Positions 35,801 through 44,369 of a stretch of 64,000 nt of DNA are shown here, in pieces; positions within the stretch are counted from its first letter, which is position 1; each line of letters starts with the position of its first letter. The position numbers and the translations under genes were made by a program. The stretch is from Pseudomonadota bacterium (GTDB lineage: Bacteria > Pseudomonadota > Alphaproteobacteria > Azospirillales > Azospirillaceae), in NCBI GenBank assembly GCA_023423695.1, contig JAFAFA010000133.1, positions 1 to 64,000 of the forward strand, in the 5' to 3' direction. Below the pieces are notes generated by a model. The model made no database searches, had not been told where the DNA came from, and saw only the letters and a list, made by a program, of their open reading frames with translations.

Positions 35801-36426
35801 CGGCCCCGGGCGAGCCGGAGCCGTCGCGCCCGCTCACCCCATCGCGTCCCGACGGCGAGGAGCCGGCGGTCCGCTCGCCCTTGGGCAACGACGACGGCCA
35901 GCGCTTCCGCCGCGGCCTGCTGGTGCACCGGCTGTTGCAGACCCTGCCCAATCTGGCCGAGGAGGCGCAGGAGGCCGCCTGCCGCCGCTTCCTCGCCCGC
36001 CCGGCGCACAAGCTGACGCCGGAGCAGCAGGACGCCATCGCGCGGGAGACGCTGGCGGTGCTGAGCCATGCGGAGTTCGCGCATCTGTTCGGCCCGGACT
36101 CGCGGGCGGAGGTGCCGCTGGTCGGCGTGGTGGCGCTGGGCGACGGCAGCCGGGCACTGGCCGGCCGCATCGACCGGCTGGCGCTGACCGGGGATACCGT
36201 GTGGATCGTCGACTACAAGACCAACCGGCCACCGCCGCGGGATCTGGAAGATGTGCCAATGGTTTACCGGCGCCAGATGGCCGCCTACCGCGAGGCGTTG
36301 CGGGCGGTCTATCCGGGTCGGCGGGTTCGTTGCGTCCTGCTGTGGACCGACGGCCCCTACACCATGGAGCTGCCCCCCTCGGTGCTGGACGCGGCAGCGG
36401 CGGGACTGGCCCCGCGGACCGGGTGA
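32896..36426 (+). CDS. addA: Double-strand break repair helicase AddA
   Basis: 1176-aa UvrD-like helicase with a C-terminal nuclease. Walker A GASAGSGKT is at 34-42, LCLTFTKAAAAEMA near 68-81, the Walker B region ILIDEAQDTNPDQW near 415, and GDEKQSIFSFQRADP near 457. Motif V/VI segments are MTVHGSKGLQAPIV and YVALTRAEDRLYI. The nuclease signature is VWIVDYKTNRPPP. The C-terminus ends near PSVLDAAAAGLAPRTG. Shine-Dalgarno gggagaggg precedes ATG 32896, one base after addB. Confidence 0.95.
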   Translation: MSDSMTDLSPRTLPLDPNVAQRRASDPTASVWVGASAGSGKTKVLTDRVLRLMLSGTPPARILCLTFTKAAAAEMAIRINRTLGLWATLPDDALEDRLADLCGERPSMEARLNARRLFAQVVDCPGGMKIQTIHAFCQSLLRRFPLEAELAPHFDVMDERTADGLLTEARDAVLHAGRTDPDSPLGRAMGRLTGDLNAEDFAELLAELAGQRGQVEKLFERFHGLDGLIDAIHDTLNVPPGVSEESILTHACHDHQCDPPALREACQALSGGSASDQERGIAIQHWLDAADRRVRAFEAYKRLFLTAEGSPRKTLITKKPATAYPQALLSLQKEAERLVEISERVKAAGVAASTTALLTLAQAMLDAYRERKAARALLDYDDLILAANRLLSGGDGKAARVPWVLYKLDGGLDHILIDEAQDTNPDQWSIVASLAGEFFAELEAAAPDGKIRTVFAVGDEKQSIFSFQRADPAEFARMRRHFQDKAEVAQRMWAGVDLDISFRSTAAVLETVDAVFAIDRARDGVASEASPVIRHRAFRRGQAGLVELWPPVKPVEATETPAWAPPVARESADSPSARLASVIAATVHRWIDSGEKLEAKGRPVQPGDVMVLVRRRTAFVTELVRALKDRGVPVAGVDRMVLTEQLAVMDLVALSNFLLLPDDDLTLATVLKGPLIGLTEEELFRVAHGRRGTLWRSLVALAETEPDFRPARRYLGDLLARTDFSAPYELFAGLLNRPCPADGRSGRRAILKRLGPDAQDPLEEFLAVCLAFEKTEPPSLQNFLAWLAASDAEIKRELEQGGGTVRIMTVHGSKGLQAPIVFLPDTLGSPTQSPPILWPDEDCPVPLFAARRSQEDALCAEARARANRRRDQEYRRLLYVALTRAEDRLYICGHQGKREPSDECWYRLVEEAMRENGVPHPFDFTGLCPDGWAGEGWRLVGAQTAVVPRHVEAEESASAEPPPPWIAEPAPGEPEPSRPLTPSRPDGEEPAVRSPLGNDDGQRFRRGLLVHRLLQTLPNLAEEAQEAACRRFLARPAHKLTPEQQDAIARETLAVLSHAEFAHLFGPDSRAEVPLVGVVALGDGSRALAGRIDRLALTGDTVWIVDYKTNRPPPRDLEDVPMVYRRQMAAYREALRAVYPGRRVRCVLLWTDGPYTMELPPSVLDAAAAGLAPRTG

Positions 36427-36462
36427 GAGGTGGCCGGCCGGTCCCTCGAAAGATGGGGTGAC

Positions 36463-36492
36463 TTGACCGGCCGGGCGCCTCCGCCCTACATT
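36463..36492 (+). promoter_or_regulatory. Candidate sigma-70 promoter of trxA
   Basis: TTGACC (36463-36468), an 18-bp spacer and TACATT (36487-36492), 84 bp before trxA. It suggests that trxA can be transcribed apart from addBA. Confidence 0.55.
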
Positions 36493-36575
36493 TTGCTCAA
36501 TTCCACTGACGGGGCGATGGCCGCCGGCCTTCCACAACCGGTCCGCGGCGCTTCCGAACCCAGGCTAGAGGTCAC

Positions 36576-36899
36576 ATGAGCACCACCATCAAGGTTACCG
36601 ACGACAGCTTCGAGCAGGACGTCCTGAAGGCCACCGGCCCGGTCCTGGTCGATTTCTGGGCGGAATGGTGCGGCCCCTGCAAGATGATCGCCCCGGCGCT
36701 CGACGAGCTGGCCCGCGAGTATGAGGGCAAGGTCACCGTCGCCAAGCTGAACATCGACGAGAACCCGAACACCCCGGGCAAGTACGGCGTTCGCGGCATC
36801 CCGACGCTGATGCTGTTCAAGGAGGGCAGTGTCGCCGCCACCAAGATCGGCGCCCTGCCCAAGGGTGCGCTGTTCCAGTGGGTCGACTCGGCGCTGTAA
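36576..36899 (+). CDS. trxA: Thioredoxin 1
   Basis: 107-aa cytoplasmic disulfide reductase. Active site WCGPCK is at 31-36, preceded by VLVDFWAE. The cis-proline is in VRGIPTLMLFKEG, and the end ALFQWVDSAL is typical. The length is normal. It has its own promoter candidate and a strong downstream terminator, and sits after addA as in related genomes. Confidence 0.97.
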   Translation: MSTTIKVTDDSFEQDVLKATGPVLVDFWAEWCGPCKMIAPALDELAREYEGKVTVAKLNIDENPNTPGKYGVRGIPTLMLFKEGSVAATKIGALPKGALFQWVDSAL

Positions 36900-36923
36900 G
36901 CGGCCGGACAGCTCCAAGTAAGG

Positions 36924-36960
36924 AAAAGCCCCGCCCGCGGTTGCCGCGGCGGGGCTTTTT
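36924..36960. terminator. Bidirectional terminator after trxA
   Basis: aaaagccccgcc pairs with ggcggggctttt around a cgcggttgccgc core that also folds. T5 follows on the plus strand. The plus-strand trxA (ends 36899) and minus-strand hydrolase (ends 36972) converge here. Confidence 0.92.
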
Positions 36961-36971
36961 CGTTTGTCCGC

Positions 36972-37829
36972 TCACATATTGAGGAATTCCAGAAGCTCCC
37001 GAGCCAGCTCTTCGGGCGCCTCCTCCGCCATGTGGTGGCCGCAATCCAGGCCGCGCCCACGCAGATCCGGCGCCCAAGGCCGCCAGACTGCCAGAACGTC
37101 GCCGTAAAGTTCCTCCAGATCGTCCCGCAACGACCATAAAGCCAGCACCGGACAGCTCAGCCGCCGGCCGGCCGCGCGATCGGCCGCATCGTGGTCGCGG
37201 TCAATGCCCAACCCGGCGCGGTAATCCTCCAGCATGCCATGCACGGTGACCGGATCGTGGATGGCTGCGCGGAAATCACGGTAGGCCTCCTCCCCCATCG
37301 CCTCTACCGAGCCGCCGTACCAAGCGTCGGGATCGGCCAGGATGGCGCGCTCAGGCTTGTCCGGCTGGGCGAAGAAGAACCAGTGCCACCATGCCTGGGC
37401 GAAGCGGGCATCGCACCGCTCCAGGGCTTCCAGGATCGGCACGCCGTCGAGCAGGGCGAGACGGGTGATGGCGGCCGGATGGTCCATCGCGAGACGGAAC
37501 GCGGTGTAGGAGCCACGGTCGTGGCCGACCACGGAGAAGCGCTCGAAACCGAGGTGCCGCATCAGGGCGAGGCAATCCAGCGCCTTGGCCCGTTTGGAGG
37601 AGTTGGCATGGTCGGGCCGGTCCGCCGGCTTCGACGACTGGCCGAACCCCCGCAGGTCTGGACAAACCACGCTGTGAGAGGCCGCCAGCAGCGGTGCCAC
37701 CCTGTGCCAGGTCGCATGGGTGCGCGGATGGCCGTGGAGCAGCAGGACCGGGCTGCCCTGCCCGCCGTGACGGACCCGCAGGGTCGCGTCCGGCAGTTCG
37801 ACGGTCTCCAGCGTGAATCCTTCGAACAT
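36972..37829 (-). CDS. Alpha/beta hydrolase, haloacetate-dehalogenase-like
   Basis: 285-aa alpha/beta-hydrolase resembling fluoroacetate dehalogenase. HGHPRTHATWHRVAP and DLRGFGQSSKP are family blocks. The nucleophile is Asp104 in VVGHDRGSY. LALLDGVP gives the acid Asp128, WWHWFFFAQ the His-Trp halide pair, DYRAG the Tyr, and CGHHMAEE the base His. One difference: the family's second carboxylate-binding Arg (Arg114 in the Rhodopseudomonas enzyme) is Tyr108. The substrate may therefore differ. It is a single gene converging on trxA. Confidence 0.83.
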   Translation of the reverse strand: MFEGFTLETVELPDATLRVRHGGQGSPVLLLHGHPRTHATWHRVAPLLAASHSVVCPDLRGFGQSSKPADRPDHANSSKRAKALDCLALMRHLGFERFSVVGHDRGSYTAFRLAMDHPAAITRLALLDGVPILEALERCDARFAQAWWHWFFFAQPDKPERAILADPDAWYGGSVEAMGEEAYRDFRAAIHDPVTVHGMLEDYRAGLGIDRDHDAADRAAGRRLSCPVLALWSLRDDLEELYGDVLAVWRPWAPDLRGRGLDCGHHMAEEAPEELARELLEFLNM

Positions 37830-38009
37830 CGTGCCCTCCCCGGGTTTGCCTGGGAGAACCGCGGCATGGGCAGCGGGGTTCCTTCCGCGGGCTTAGTCAG
37901 GGCGGCAGTAGGGCCAGACGGCAAAACAGGCCGCCGGAGAGACCCCAGCGGCCCGTGTCTGGATTGGAAAAGCCTCGGAGCCATCCGTTTTTTCGCAGAC
38001 GCCCAGGTA

Positions 38010-38837
38010 TCAGGGAGACTTTGGCTTCGCCTTATCCTTATCTGCGTCCTTGCCTTTGCCTCCGGCAAGCTCCGCCGTGCGGGAGAGGTTGTCGGCAGCG
38101 GCTCGGCCCCACTCGCTGTCGGGGGCGACGCGACGGGCCAGCGCCCAATCGTCGCGCGCGGCCGGCAGGTTGCCGCCCATCGCCTTGACGTTGCCGCGCA
38201 GCAGGATCGCCTCGGGATCGCCGGGCTTCAGTTCCAGCGCGTGGTCGATGTCGGACAGCGCCTGCCGGTAGTTGGACAGCGCCTTGTGGGCGGTCGCACG
38301 ATAGAGATAGGCGTCGGCCCGCCGCGGGTCGCGCGACAGCGCCGCGTCCAGGTCGGCGATGGCGTCCCAGAAACGTTCGCCCTCGGCACGGGCGAAAGCG
38401 CGGTCGATCAGCAGATCCACGTCGCCCGGCATCTTGTCGAGTGCCTTGCTGTAGAGCCGCTCCGCCCGCCCCTGGTCGCCGGCACGCAGCCACGCCCAGC
38501 CGGCCCGGCCGAGCAGCGAGGCGGCTGCCTTGGGATCGTCCTTGCCCAGCGTCGGCACCAGCGCCTCCATCTGGGTGCCGGCCGCCTTGAAGTCGCCGGC
38601 ATGGAACAGCGCCAGCGCTTCGCAGAGCTTGGCGTGGTCGCCGCCACCCCGCTCCTGCCAGCGTTTGGCGTCGGCCTTGGCGCCGTCGGGGTTCGCCTCC
38701 GCCTTGGCGGCGCAGGCCTGAAGCTCGCGGTTGCGGTCGAGGGCGGAGGAGGAGCCGGATGCGGCATGCGCCGCCGGCAGGGCTGCGAACAGCCCGAGGG
38801 CCAGCGCGCCGGAAAGGTAAGGATTGCGTCGGGTCAT
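38010..38837 (-). CDS. Periplasmic tetratricopeptide-repeat protein
   Basis: 275-aa exported protein. Signal peptide MTRRNPYLSGALALGLFAAL with likely cleavage after AAHA. The mature part is an array of tetratricopeptide-like helix pairs. The clearest are GWAWLRAGDQGRAERLYSKA, AFARAEGERFWDAIADLDAA, ATAHKALSNYRQALSDIDHA and ILLRGNVKAMGGNLPAARDD, each about 34 residues apart. The tail is Lys/Asp-rich (GGKGKDADKDKAKPKSP). TPR proteins act as scaffolds; the partner is unknown. It is divergent from the epimerase-like gene at 38950. Confidence 0.85.
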   Translation of the reverse strand: MTRRNPYLSGALALGLFAALPAAHAASGSSSALDRNRELQACAAKAEANPDGAKADAKRWQERGGGDHAKLCEALALFHAGDFKAAGTQMEALVPTLGKDDPKAAASLLGRAGWAWLRAGDQGRAERLYSKALDKMPGDVDLLIDRAFARAEGERFWDAIADLDAALSRDPRRADAYLYRATAHKALSNYRQALSDIDHALELKPGDPEAILLRGNVKAMGGNLPAARDDWALARRVAPDSEWGRAAADNLSRTAELAGGKGKDADKDKAKPKSP

Positions 38838-38949
38838 GGTGCCTTTACACTCCGCCATCGCCGGGCAGGGCGCAAGCCCGCATGCCAAGCCCATAGGCCA
38901 AGCTCCGGCGTTACGCATTCCCCTCCTGCCCCAACAGGAACCGCCCGCG

Positions 38950-39825
38950 ATGACCGATCCCCGCCTGTTCGTCTTCGGCCCCGGCTACAGTGCCCGCGTC
39001 TTCGCCGACGCGTTGCGCGCCGACGGATGGCACGTCGCCGCCACCTGCCGCAGCGAGGAAAAGAAGGCGGAGTTGGAGGCCCGGGGGATCGAGGCCTTCC
39101 TGTTCGACCGCGGCCGGCCGCTGGCCGACGCCAAGGCGGCGCTGGCCGGCACCACCCATCTGCTGGTCAGCATCCCGCCCGACGGCAAGGGCGACCCGGT
39201 GCTGGACCAGCACGCCCGCGATCTGGCCGACCTGCGCACGCTGGACTGGGCCGGATATCTGTCCACCACCGGCGTCTACGGCGACACCGGCGGCGAATGG
39301 GTGAGCGAGGCGGCGTGGCTGAAGCCGACCGGCGAGCGCCAGAAGCGCCGGGTGGAGGCGGAACGCGGTTGGCTGAACCTGTACCGCCAGTACGGCGTGC
39401 CGATGCATCTGTTCCGGCTGGCCGGGATTTACGGCCCTGGCCGGAGCGCCATCGATTCCGTACGCGACGGCACCGCCCGGCGGGTCGACAAGCCGGGTCA
39501 GGTGTTCTGCCGCATCCATGTCGAGGACATCGCCAGGACGCTGCGCGCCTCCATGGCGCGGCCGACGCTGGGCGCCGTCTACAATGTGGCCGACGATCTG
39601 CCGAGCCCCTCGCACGAGGTGGTGGAGTATGCCTGCCGCCTGCTGGGTGTGGAGCCGCCGCCGCTGATCCCCTTCGATCAGGCGGAGATGTCGCCGATGG
39701 CCGCCAGCTTCTACGCCGATTGCCGCCGGGTGAAGAACGACCGCATCAAGCGCCAGCTCGGCGTCACGCTGGCCTATCCCGATTACCGCGCCGGGCTGGA
39801 AGCGCAGTTGGCGGCCGGACTATGA
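38950..39825 (+). CDS. NAD(P)-dependent epimerase-like SDR protein
   Basis: 291-aa extended short-chain dehydrogenase fold of the YeeZ type. The nucleotide motif is LFVFGPGYSARVFADAL near 6-22 (GxGxxA form). Ser/Thr and Tyr of the SDR active site appear in YLSTTGVYGDTGGEWV, followed by AAWLKPTGERQKRR. FRLAGIYGPGRSAID and FCRIHVEDIARTL are the other family blocks. The reaction cannot be assigned. ATG 38950 is used. Confidence 0.85.
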   Translation: MTDPRLFVFGPGYSARVFADALRADGWHVAATCRSEEKKAELEARGIEAFLFDRGRPLADAKAALAGTTHLLVSIPPDGKGDPVLDQHARDLADLRTLDWAGYLSTTGVYGDTGGEWVSEAAWLKPTGERQKRRVEAERGWLNLYRQYGVPMHLFRLAGIYGPGRSAIDSVRDGTARRVDKPGQVFCRIHVEDIARTLRASMARPTLGAVYNVADDLPSPSHEVVEYACRLLGVEPPPLIPFDQAEMSPMAASFYADCRRVKNDRIKRQLGVTLAYPDYRAGLEAQLAAGL

Positions 39826-39993
39826 CCTGAACTCCGGGAAAAGATAAAGCTAAGGGTACAAATCAAATGATCGGCATATACCGGTAATCATAAGATTTAG
39901 ACAAAGACACGCATGGAAAAGGCAAAACTTATTTAATAATCTCGCGCGATCATAAGAGTCCGGGTGACGACTATCCCGCGAGGTGTTGGGCGC

Positions 39994-41712
39994 ATGAACG
40001 GCACGCCGACGGTCACGACCTCTCTCCCCTCCGCCACCCCCGCGGCGAGCGCGGACGGCATGGAGCCCAGCGCGTTCCGCCGCCAGATGGACGAGGTCGT
40101 CTCCCGCATCCCGATGCACGCCATCCGTTCCGTCCTGGACGCGGTGGAGGGGGCGGCCAGCCCGAACGGCGAGCGGGCGCGGCATCTGCGCGACGCGCTG
40201 GTCGAGCATTTCAACCGGCTGAGGCCGATGAAGGCGCGCCGCCTGTTCACCGGCCTGTTCGAACCCTTCCTGGTCGACGATCCCATCCTGTACCGCTCGC
40301 CGGAGTCGGTGCCGGCGCTGATCCAGCGGGTCGACATGGGCGGCATCTGGGCGGCGCTGGCCCGCTACGCCTTTCCAGGCCTCGCGGCGGAGGTGCAGAG
40401 CCGGCTGGACGCCATGGCGCGCGAGGCGATGCTGGACGCCGTGTTGTCCAGCCCCGACGCGATGGTGATGCGCGAGCTGATGCGCCGGGAAGCGCTGGAT
40501 TTCCTCTATGGCATGGCCGGCGACCGCAAGCTGACCGACCGCTTCCTGGCGCTGGCGAATGACGAGGCGCGGCACGACGCGGGGCTCCGCACCCAGTATC
40601 TCGGCCGCAAGGCGCCGATCGACGGCGACCTGCTGGGCTTCGTCCGTGCCCTGCTGGAGCACAACGAGGTGCTGGTTCCGCTGACCGAGCGGATGCGCCG
40701 CGACATCGAGGACATGCAAGGCGCGAGCGACCCCCGCTCCGCCGAGGTGGATTGCCAGTCGGCTCTGATGGTCGGCTTCGTCCGCCGGGTACGCGACCTC
40801 GGCCTGCCCTTCCGCGACCAGTCGCAGGTGCTGGCTTGGTTCGCCCCGCTCTACGGGTTGAACGTAAAGCGGCGCTACGACGTGTTCCTGCGCCATGTGC
40901 GCGAGCATGGCGGCCCGGCGGTGCGCGAGTCGCACCCGCTGCTGCGCGCCCTTCTCTGCCATTTCCAGGCTGCCTGCACCACGATTCGCGAGGTGGTGGA
41001 CGGCATGTTCGGCGACATGGAGATCCAGGATGGCGGAGTCCTCTCCGCCCCCGCCCCGACCCGCGCCCTGCTGGGCGAGGCGGTGGAGCGGTTCGACCGC
41101 GCGCTGACCGCGCTGTCCGGGACCGGTTTTCTCGCCAGCCGCTCCACCGGCCCGGCGCTGCGGGCGGAACTTGCGGCGGTCAGCCGCGACCTGACCGGCA
41201 CGGTGATGCCGGCGCTGGCCGCCCGGCTGCAGGCGGCGATGAACGCCCGCCACACCCCGGTCCCCGACCATGAGGACATCGTCTGGCTGCTGGAGCTGGT
41301 CTGGCGCTGGGGCCGCTATCTCGGCAACGCCGGCTACGCCAACCCGGAACTGAAGTCGCTGCGCCTCTATGCGGTGGAGACCGGGCGCCTCGCCTTCCTC
41401 CAGGCCATGAAGGCCGAACCGCATGAGAAGCCGGCCCACCGCATGGCGCACATGCTGCGCATCCGCCGGCTGATGGCGGCGATGGGCGAGACGGTGGACG
41501 GCTGGATCAGCCCGGTCAGCCAGGGACTGCACCGGGTGGTGCACAGCTATCTGGAGACGGTGGGGGAGATCGCCGACAACGAATGGACGGTGATCGACGC
41601 CTTCGTCGGCAGCGTCCGCAGCGAATTGAGCCGGTCGAGGAATTGGCAGAGCGCGGATTTCGTCGACATCCTGCGGCTGCATGAGGCGCGGCGGCGGGGG
41701 GAGGCGGTTTGA
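39994..41712 (+). CDS. Unknown-family protein, paralogue B
   Basis: 572-aa soluble, helical protein of unknown function, paralogous to 20531-22183. Shared blocks include ARRLFTGLFEPFLVDDPILY (81-100) and IQRVDMGGIWAALA (110-123); LDAMAR; NVKRRYDVFL; HEDIVWLLELVWRW (426-439); MAHMLRIRRL; and SRNWQSADFVDILRL at the end. It has a longer N-terminus (MNGTPTVTTSLPSATPAASA). ATG 39994 has Shine-Dalgarno gaggtg; a GTG at 39964 is possible. The 168 bp upstream is strongly A/T-rich (ttatttaataatct near 39929), a likely promoter. It is 190 bp before dnaN on the same strand. Confidence 0.8.
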   Translation: MNGTPTVTTSLPSATPAASADGMEPSAFRRQMDEVVSRIPMHAIRSVLDAVEGAASPNGERARHLRDALVEHFNRLRPMKARRLFTGLFEPFLVDDPILYRSPESVPALIQRVDMGGIWAALARYAFPGLAAEVQSRLDAMAREAMLDAVLSSPDAMVMRELMRREALDFLYGMAGDRKLTDRFLALANDEARHDAGLRTQYLGRKAPIDGDLLGFVRALLEHNEVLVPLTERMRRDIEDMQGASDPRSAEVDCQSALMVGFVRRVRDLGLPFRDQSQVLAWFAPLYGLNVKRRYDVFLRHVREHGGPAVRESHPLLRALLCHFQAACTTIREVVDGMFGDMEIQDGGVLSAPAPTRALLGEAVERFDRALTALSGTGFLASRSTGPALRAELAAVSRDLTGTVMPALAARLQAAMNARHTPVPDHEDIVWLLELVWRWGRYLGNAGYANPELKSLRLYAVETGRLAFLQAMKAEPHEKPAHRMAHMLRIRRLMAAMGETVDGWISPVSQGLHRVVHSYLETVGEIADNEWTVIDAFVGSVRSELSRSRNWQSADFVDILRLHEARRRGEAV

Positions 41713-41782
41713 GGGGAGGTTAGGTTGGAGCATCGAGCGAGAACTCCCCCCTCGGCCGAAGGCCTTAACCGCAACAATTTGG

Positions 41783-41810
41783 TTCGACGCAACCATCGAT
41801 GTGGTATGAT
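41783..41810 (+). promoter_or_regulatory. Candidate promoter of dnaN
   Basis: TTCGAC (41783-41788), a 16-bp spacer and TATGAT (41805-41810), about 90 bp before dnaN. An alternative -35, TTGGTT at 41779, gives a 20-bp spacer. Confidence 0.45.
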
Positions 41811-41902
41811 GCGCGCCCGCTCGGGGCGGGACGGCCGGACAACGGCCCGCAACCCCGGTGGACCCGTTTTCCAGTCACTCCTCCCGCCGAGACGACGCCA
41901 GC

Positions 41903-43033
41903 ATGAACATCACCATCGAACGCGCCGCCCTTCTCCGTTCCCTGGGTCACGTGCAGAGTGTGGTCGAGCGGCGGAACACCATTCCGATCCTGTCCAACGT
42001 CCTGCTGCGCGCGGGCGACGGCGAACTGTCGCTGGCCGCCACCGACATGGACCTGGAGATCGTCGAGACCGTCCCGGCGACGGTCGGGCGTCCCGGCGGC
42101 ACCACCGCCCCCGCCCACACCCTGTTTGACATCGTCCGCAAGCTGCCCGACGGCAGCCAGGTGGAGCTGGACATCGGCGGCGACGGCACCATCCTGACGC
42201 TGCGCGCCGGCCGGTCGCAGTTCAAGCTGTCCTGCCTGCCGGTGGAGGATTTCCCGCAGCTGTCCAGCGGCGAACTGAAGCACAACTTCTCGGTCGCCGC
42301 CGCCGACCTGCGCGGGCTGATCGACCGCACCCGCTTCGCGATCTCCACCGAGGAGACGCGCTATTACCTGAACGGCATCTACCTGCACGCCGCCAAGAGC
42401 AAGATGGGCAGCCTGGAGACGCCGGTCCTGCGGGCGGTCGCCACCGACGGCCACCGGCTGGCCCGGGTCGAGATGCCGCTGCCGGACGGCGCCGAGGCCA
42501 TTCCCGGCGTGATCATCCCGCGCAAGACCGTCACCGAAATCCGCAAGCTGGTCGACGAGGCGGCCGACCGCATCGAGCTGTCGCTGTCCGACAACAAGAT
42601 CCGCTTCGGCTTCGACAGCGTCGTCGTCACCTCCAAGCTGATCGACGGCACCTTCCCCGACTATGAGCGGGTGATCCCGGTCGGCAACGACAAGGTGATG
42701 GAGGTGGACGCCAAGCTGTTCGCCGCCGCCGTCGACCGCGTCGCCACCATCTCCACCGAAAAGAGCCGGGCGGTGAAGCTGTCGCTGGTCCGCGGCGCGC
42801 TCACCCTGTCCGCCACCAGCCCCGAGTCCGGCAGCGCCACCGAGGAGCTGGAGGTCAATTACGCCGAGTCCCCGCTGGAAATCGGCTTCAACTCTCGCTA
42901 TCTGCTGGACATCACGCAGCAGATCGAGGGCGAGGGCGCCCAGTTCACGCTGGCCGACGCCGCGTCGCCGACCATCATCCGCGACGTCGCCGACTCCACC
43001 GCGCTCTACGTCCTGATGCCGATGCGTGTGTGA
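41903..43033 (+). CDS. dnaN: DNA polymerase III beta subunit (sliding clamp)
   Basis: 376-aa processivity clamp that tethers DNA polymerase III. The start MNITIERAALLRSLGHVQSV and RRNTIPILSN are diagnostic. The three-domain repeat is visible; YYLNGIYLHA, LRAVATDGHRLA and the C-terminal DSTALYVLMPMRV fit the family. ATG 41903; a longer start at 41858 lacks support. It leads the dnaN-recF-gyrB cluster. Confidence 0.97.
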   Translation: MNITIERAALLRSLGHVQSVVERRNTIPILSNVLLRAGDGELSLAATDMDLEIVETVPATVGRPGGTTAPAHTLFDIVRKLPDGSQVELDIGGDGTILTLRAGRSQFKLSCLPVEDFPQLSSGELKHNFSVAAADLRGLIDRTRFAISTEETRYYLNGIYLHAAKSKMGSLETPVLRAVATDGHRLARVEMPLPDGAEAIPGVIIPRKTVTEIRKLVDEAADRIELSLSDNKIRFGFDSVVVTSKLIDGTFPDYERVIPVGNDKVMEVDAKLFAAAVDRVATISTEKSRAVKLSLVRGALTLSATSPESGSATEELEVNYAESPLEIGFNSRYLLDITQQIEGEGAQFTLADAASPTIIRDVADSTALYVLMPMRV

Positions 43034-43097
43034 TGGGGCTGCGGGGATCCTCCCCGCCCCAGGCGGAACGGACCAGTTGCAGCACACGGCAGTTTCG

Positions 43098-44291
43098 ATG
43101 AACGGCGGCGCTTCGGTGCCCGCCGCCCCCCTGACGCCGGCCCTGGCCGTGCGGCGGATGACGCTGACGCGTTTCCGCGGCTACGAGTCCGCGCGGCTGG
43201 AGCCCGACCGCCGTCCCGTCGCCCTGATCGGACCGAACGGCGCCGGCAAGACCAATTTGCTGGAAGCCGTCAGCTTCCTCGCCCCCGGCCGCGGCATCCG
43301 CGGTGCCCGGCTGGCCGAGGTGGAGCGGCTGGGCTCGCCCCCCGGCTCTGGCTGGGCGGTGGCGGCGATGCTCGATACCCCGATGGGTCCGGTGGAGATC
43401 GGCACCGGCCGCGAACCCCACGACGGCACCCGGCAAGGCGGGGGTCGCGCCCCGGACCGCGACCGCCGGCTGGTCCGCATCGACGGCCATCCCGCCAAGG
43501 GTCAGACCGCGCTGGCCGACCATGTCGCCATGGTCTGGCTGACCCCGCAGATGGACCGCCTGTTCATCGAAGGGTCGAGCGGACGACGCCGTTTCCTCGA
43601 CCGTCTGGTCTTCGGCTTCGATCCCGCCCATGCCGGGCGGCTGTCGCGCTACGAGCATGCTCTGCGCGAACGCGCCCGGCTGCTGCGCGACGGCTGCTTC
43701 GACGAGGGATGGCTCGGCGCCCTGGAAGACCAGATGGCGACCACCGGCATCGCCGTCGCCGCGGCCCGGCGCGAGGTGGTGCAGCGGCTGCGCGCCGCCT
43801 GCGCCCGCTCGGTCGGTCCTTTTCCCGGCGCCGACCTCGCCGTCGCCGGCACGGTCGAACGCTGGCTGGACGAGGGTCCGGCCCTGGCGGCGGAAGACAT
43901 GCTGCGCGACAGCCTGCGCTCCGGTCGCCGGGCCGATGCCGATGCGGGCGGTGCCACCGTGGGACCGCACAAGAGCGACCTCGCCGTTCGCCATGCGCCC
44001 AAGGACATGCCCGCCGCCTTCTGCTCCACCGGCGAACAGAAGGCGCTGCTGATCGCCATCGTGCTCGCCAATGCCCGGCTGCTGGCGGCCGAACGCGGCG
44101 CCGCACCGATCCTTTTGCTGGACGAGGTGGCCGCCCATCTCGACCCCGAACGGCGCTCCGCACTGTTCGGCGAAATCCTGGCATTGGGCGCCCAGGCCTG
44201 GATGACCGGCACCGACGAGGGGGTTTTCGACCCGCTCGGGCAGGATGCCCGCCGCTTCCACATCGAAGAGGCCCACATCCGCCCCGGATAG
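43098..44291 (+). CDS. recF: DNA replication and repair protein RecF
   Basis: 397-aa SMC-like ATPase that helps load RecA at gaps. RMTLTRFRGYESARLE is the N-terminal DNA-binding part. Walker A GPNGAGKTNLLEA is near 48-60, signature TGEQKALLIAIVLANA near 313-328, and Walker B ILLLDEVAAHLD near 341-352. Ala/Gly-rich insertions are typical of alphaproteobacterial RecF. ATG 43098 is preferred; a GTG at 43026 would overlap the dnaN stop. Located 65 bp after dnaN. Confidence 0.94.
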   Translation: MNGGASVPAAPLTPALAVRRMTLTRFRGYESARLEPDRRPVALIGPNGAGKTNLLEAVSFLAPGRGIRGARLAEVERLGSPPGSGWAVAAMLDTPMGPVEIGTGREPHDGTRQGGGRAPDRDRRLVRIDGHPAKGQTALADHVAMVWLTPQMDRLFIEGSSGRRRFLDRLVFGFDPAHAGRLSRYEHALRERARLLRDGCFDEGWLGALEDQMATTGIAVAAARREVVQRLRAACARSVGPFPGADLAVAGTVERWLDEGPALAAEDMLRDSLRSGRRADADAGGATVGPHKSDLAVRHAPKDMPAAFCSTGEQKALLIAIVLANARLLAAERGAAPILLLDEVAAHLDPERRSALFGEILALGAQAWMTGTDEGVFDPLGQDARRFHIEEAHIRPG

Positions 44292-44369
44292 GGGTGGAAA
44301 TTCGGGCCGAGACCCAAAAAAAAGCCGTGTTCACGCACGCTAAACCGCCGAATCCGCAACCGAATCTGT

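Noticed and set aside
37861..38009. Possible small gene between the hydrolase and the TPR gene
   Set aside because: Frames here are short or continue shadows of neighbours; no start with a Shine-Dalgarno was found.
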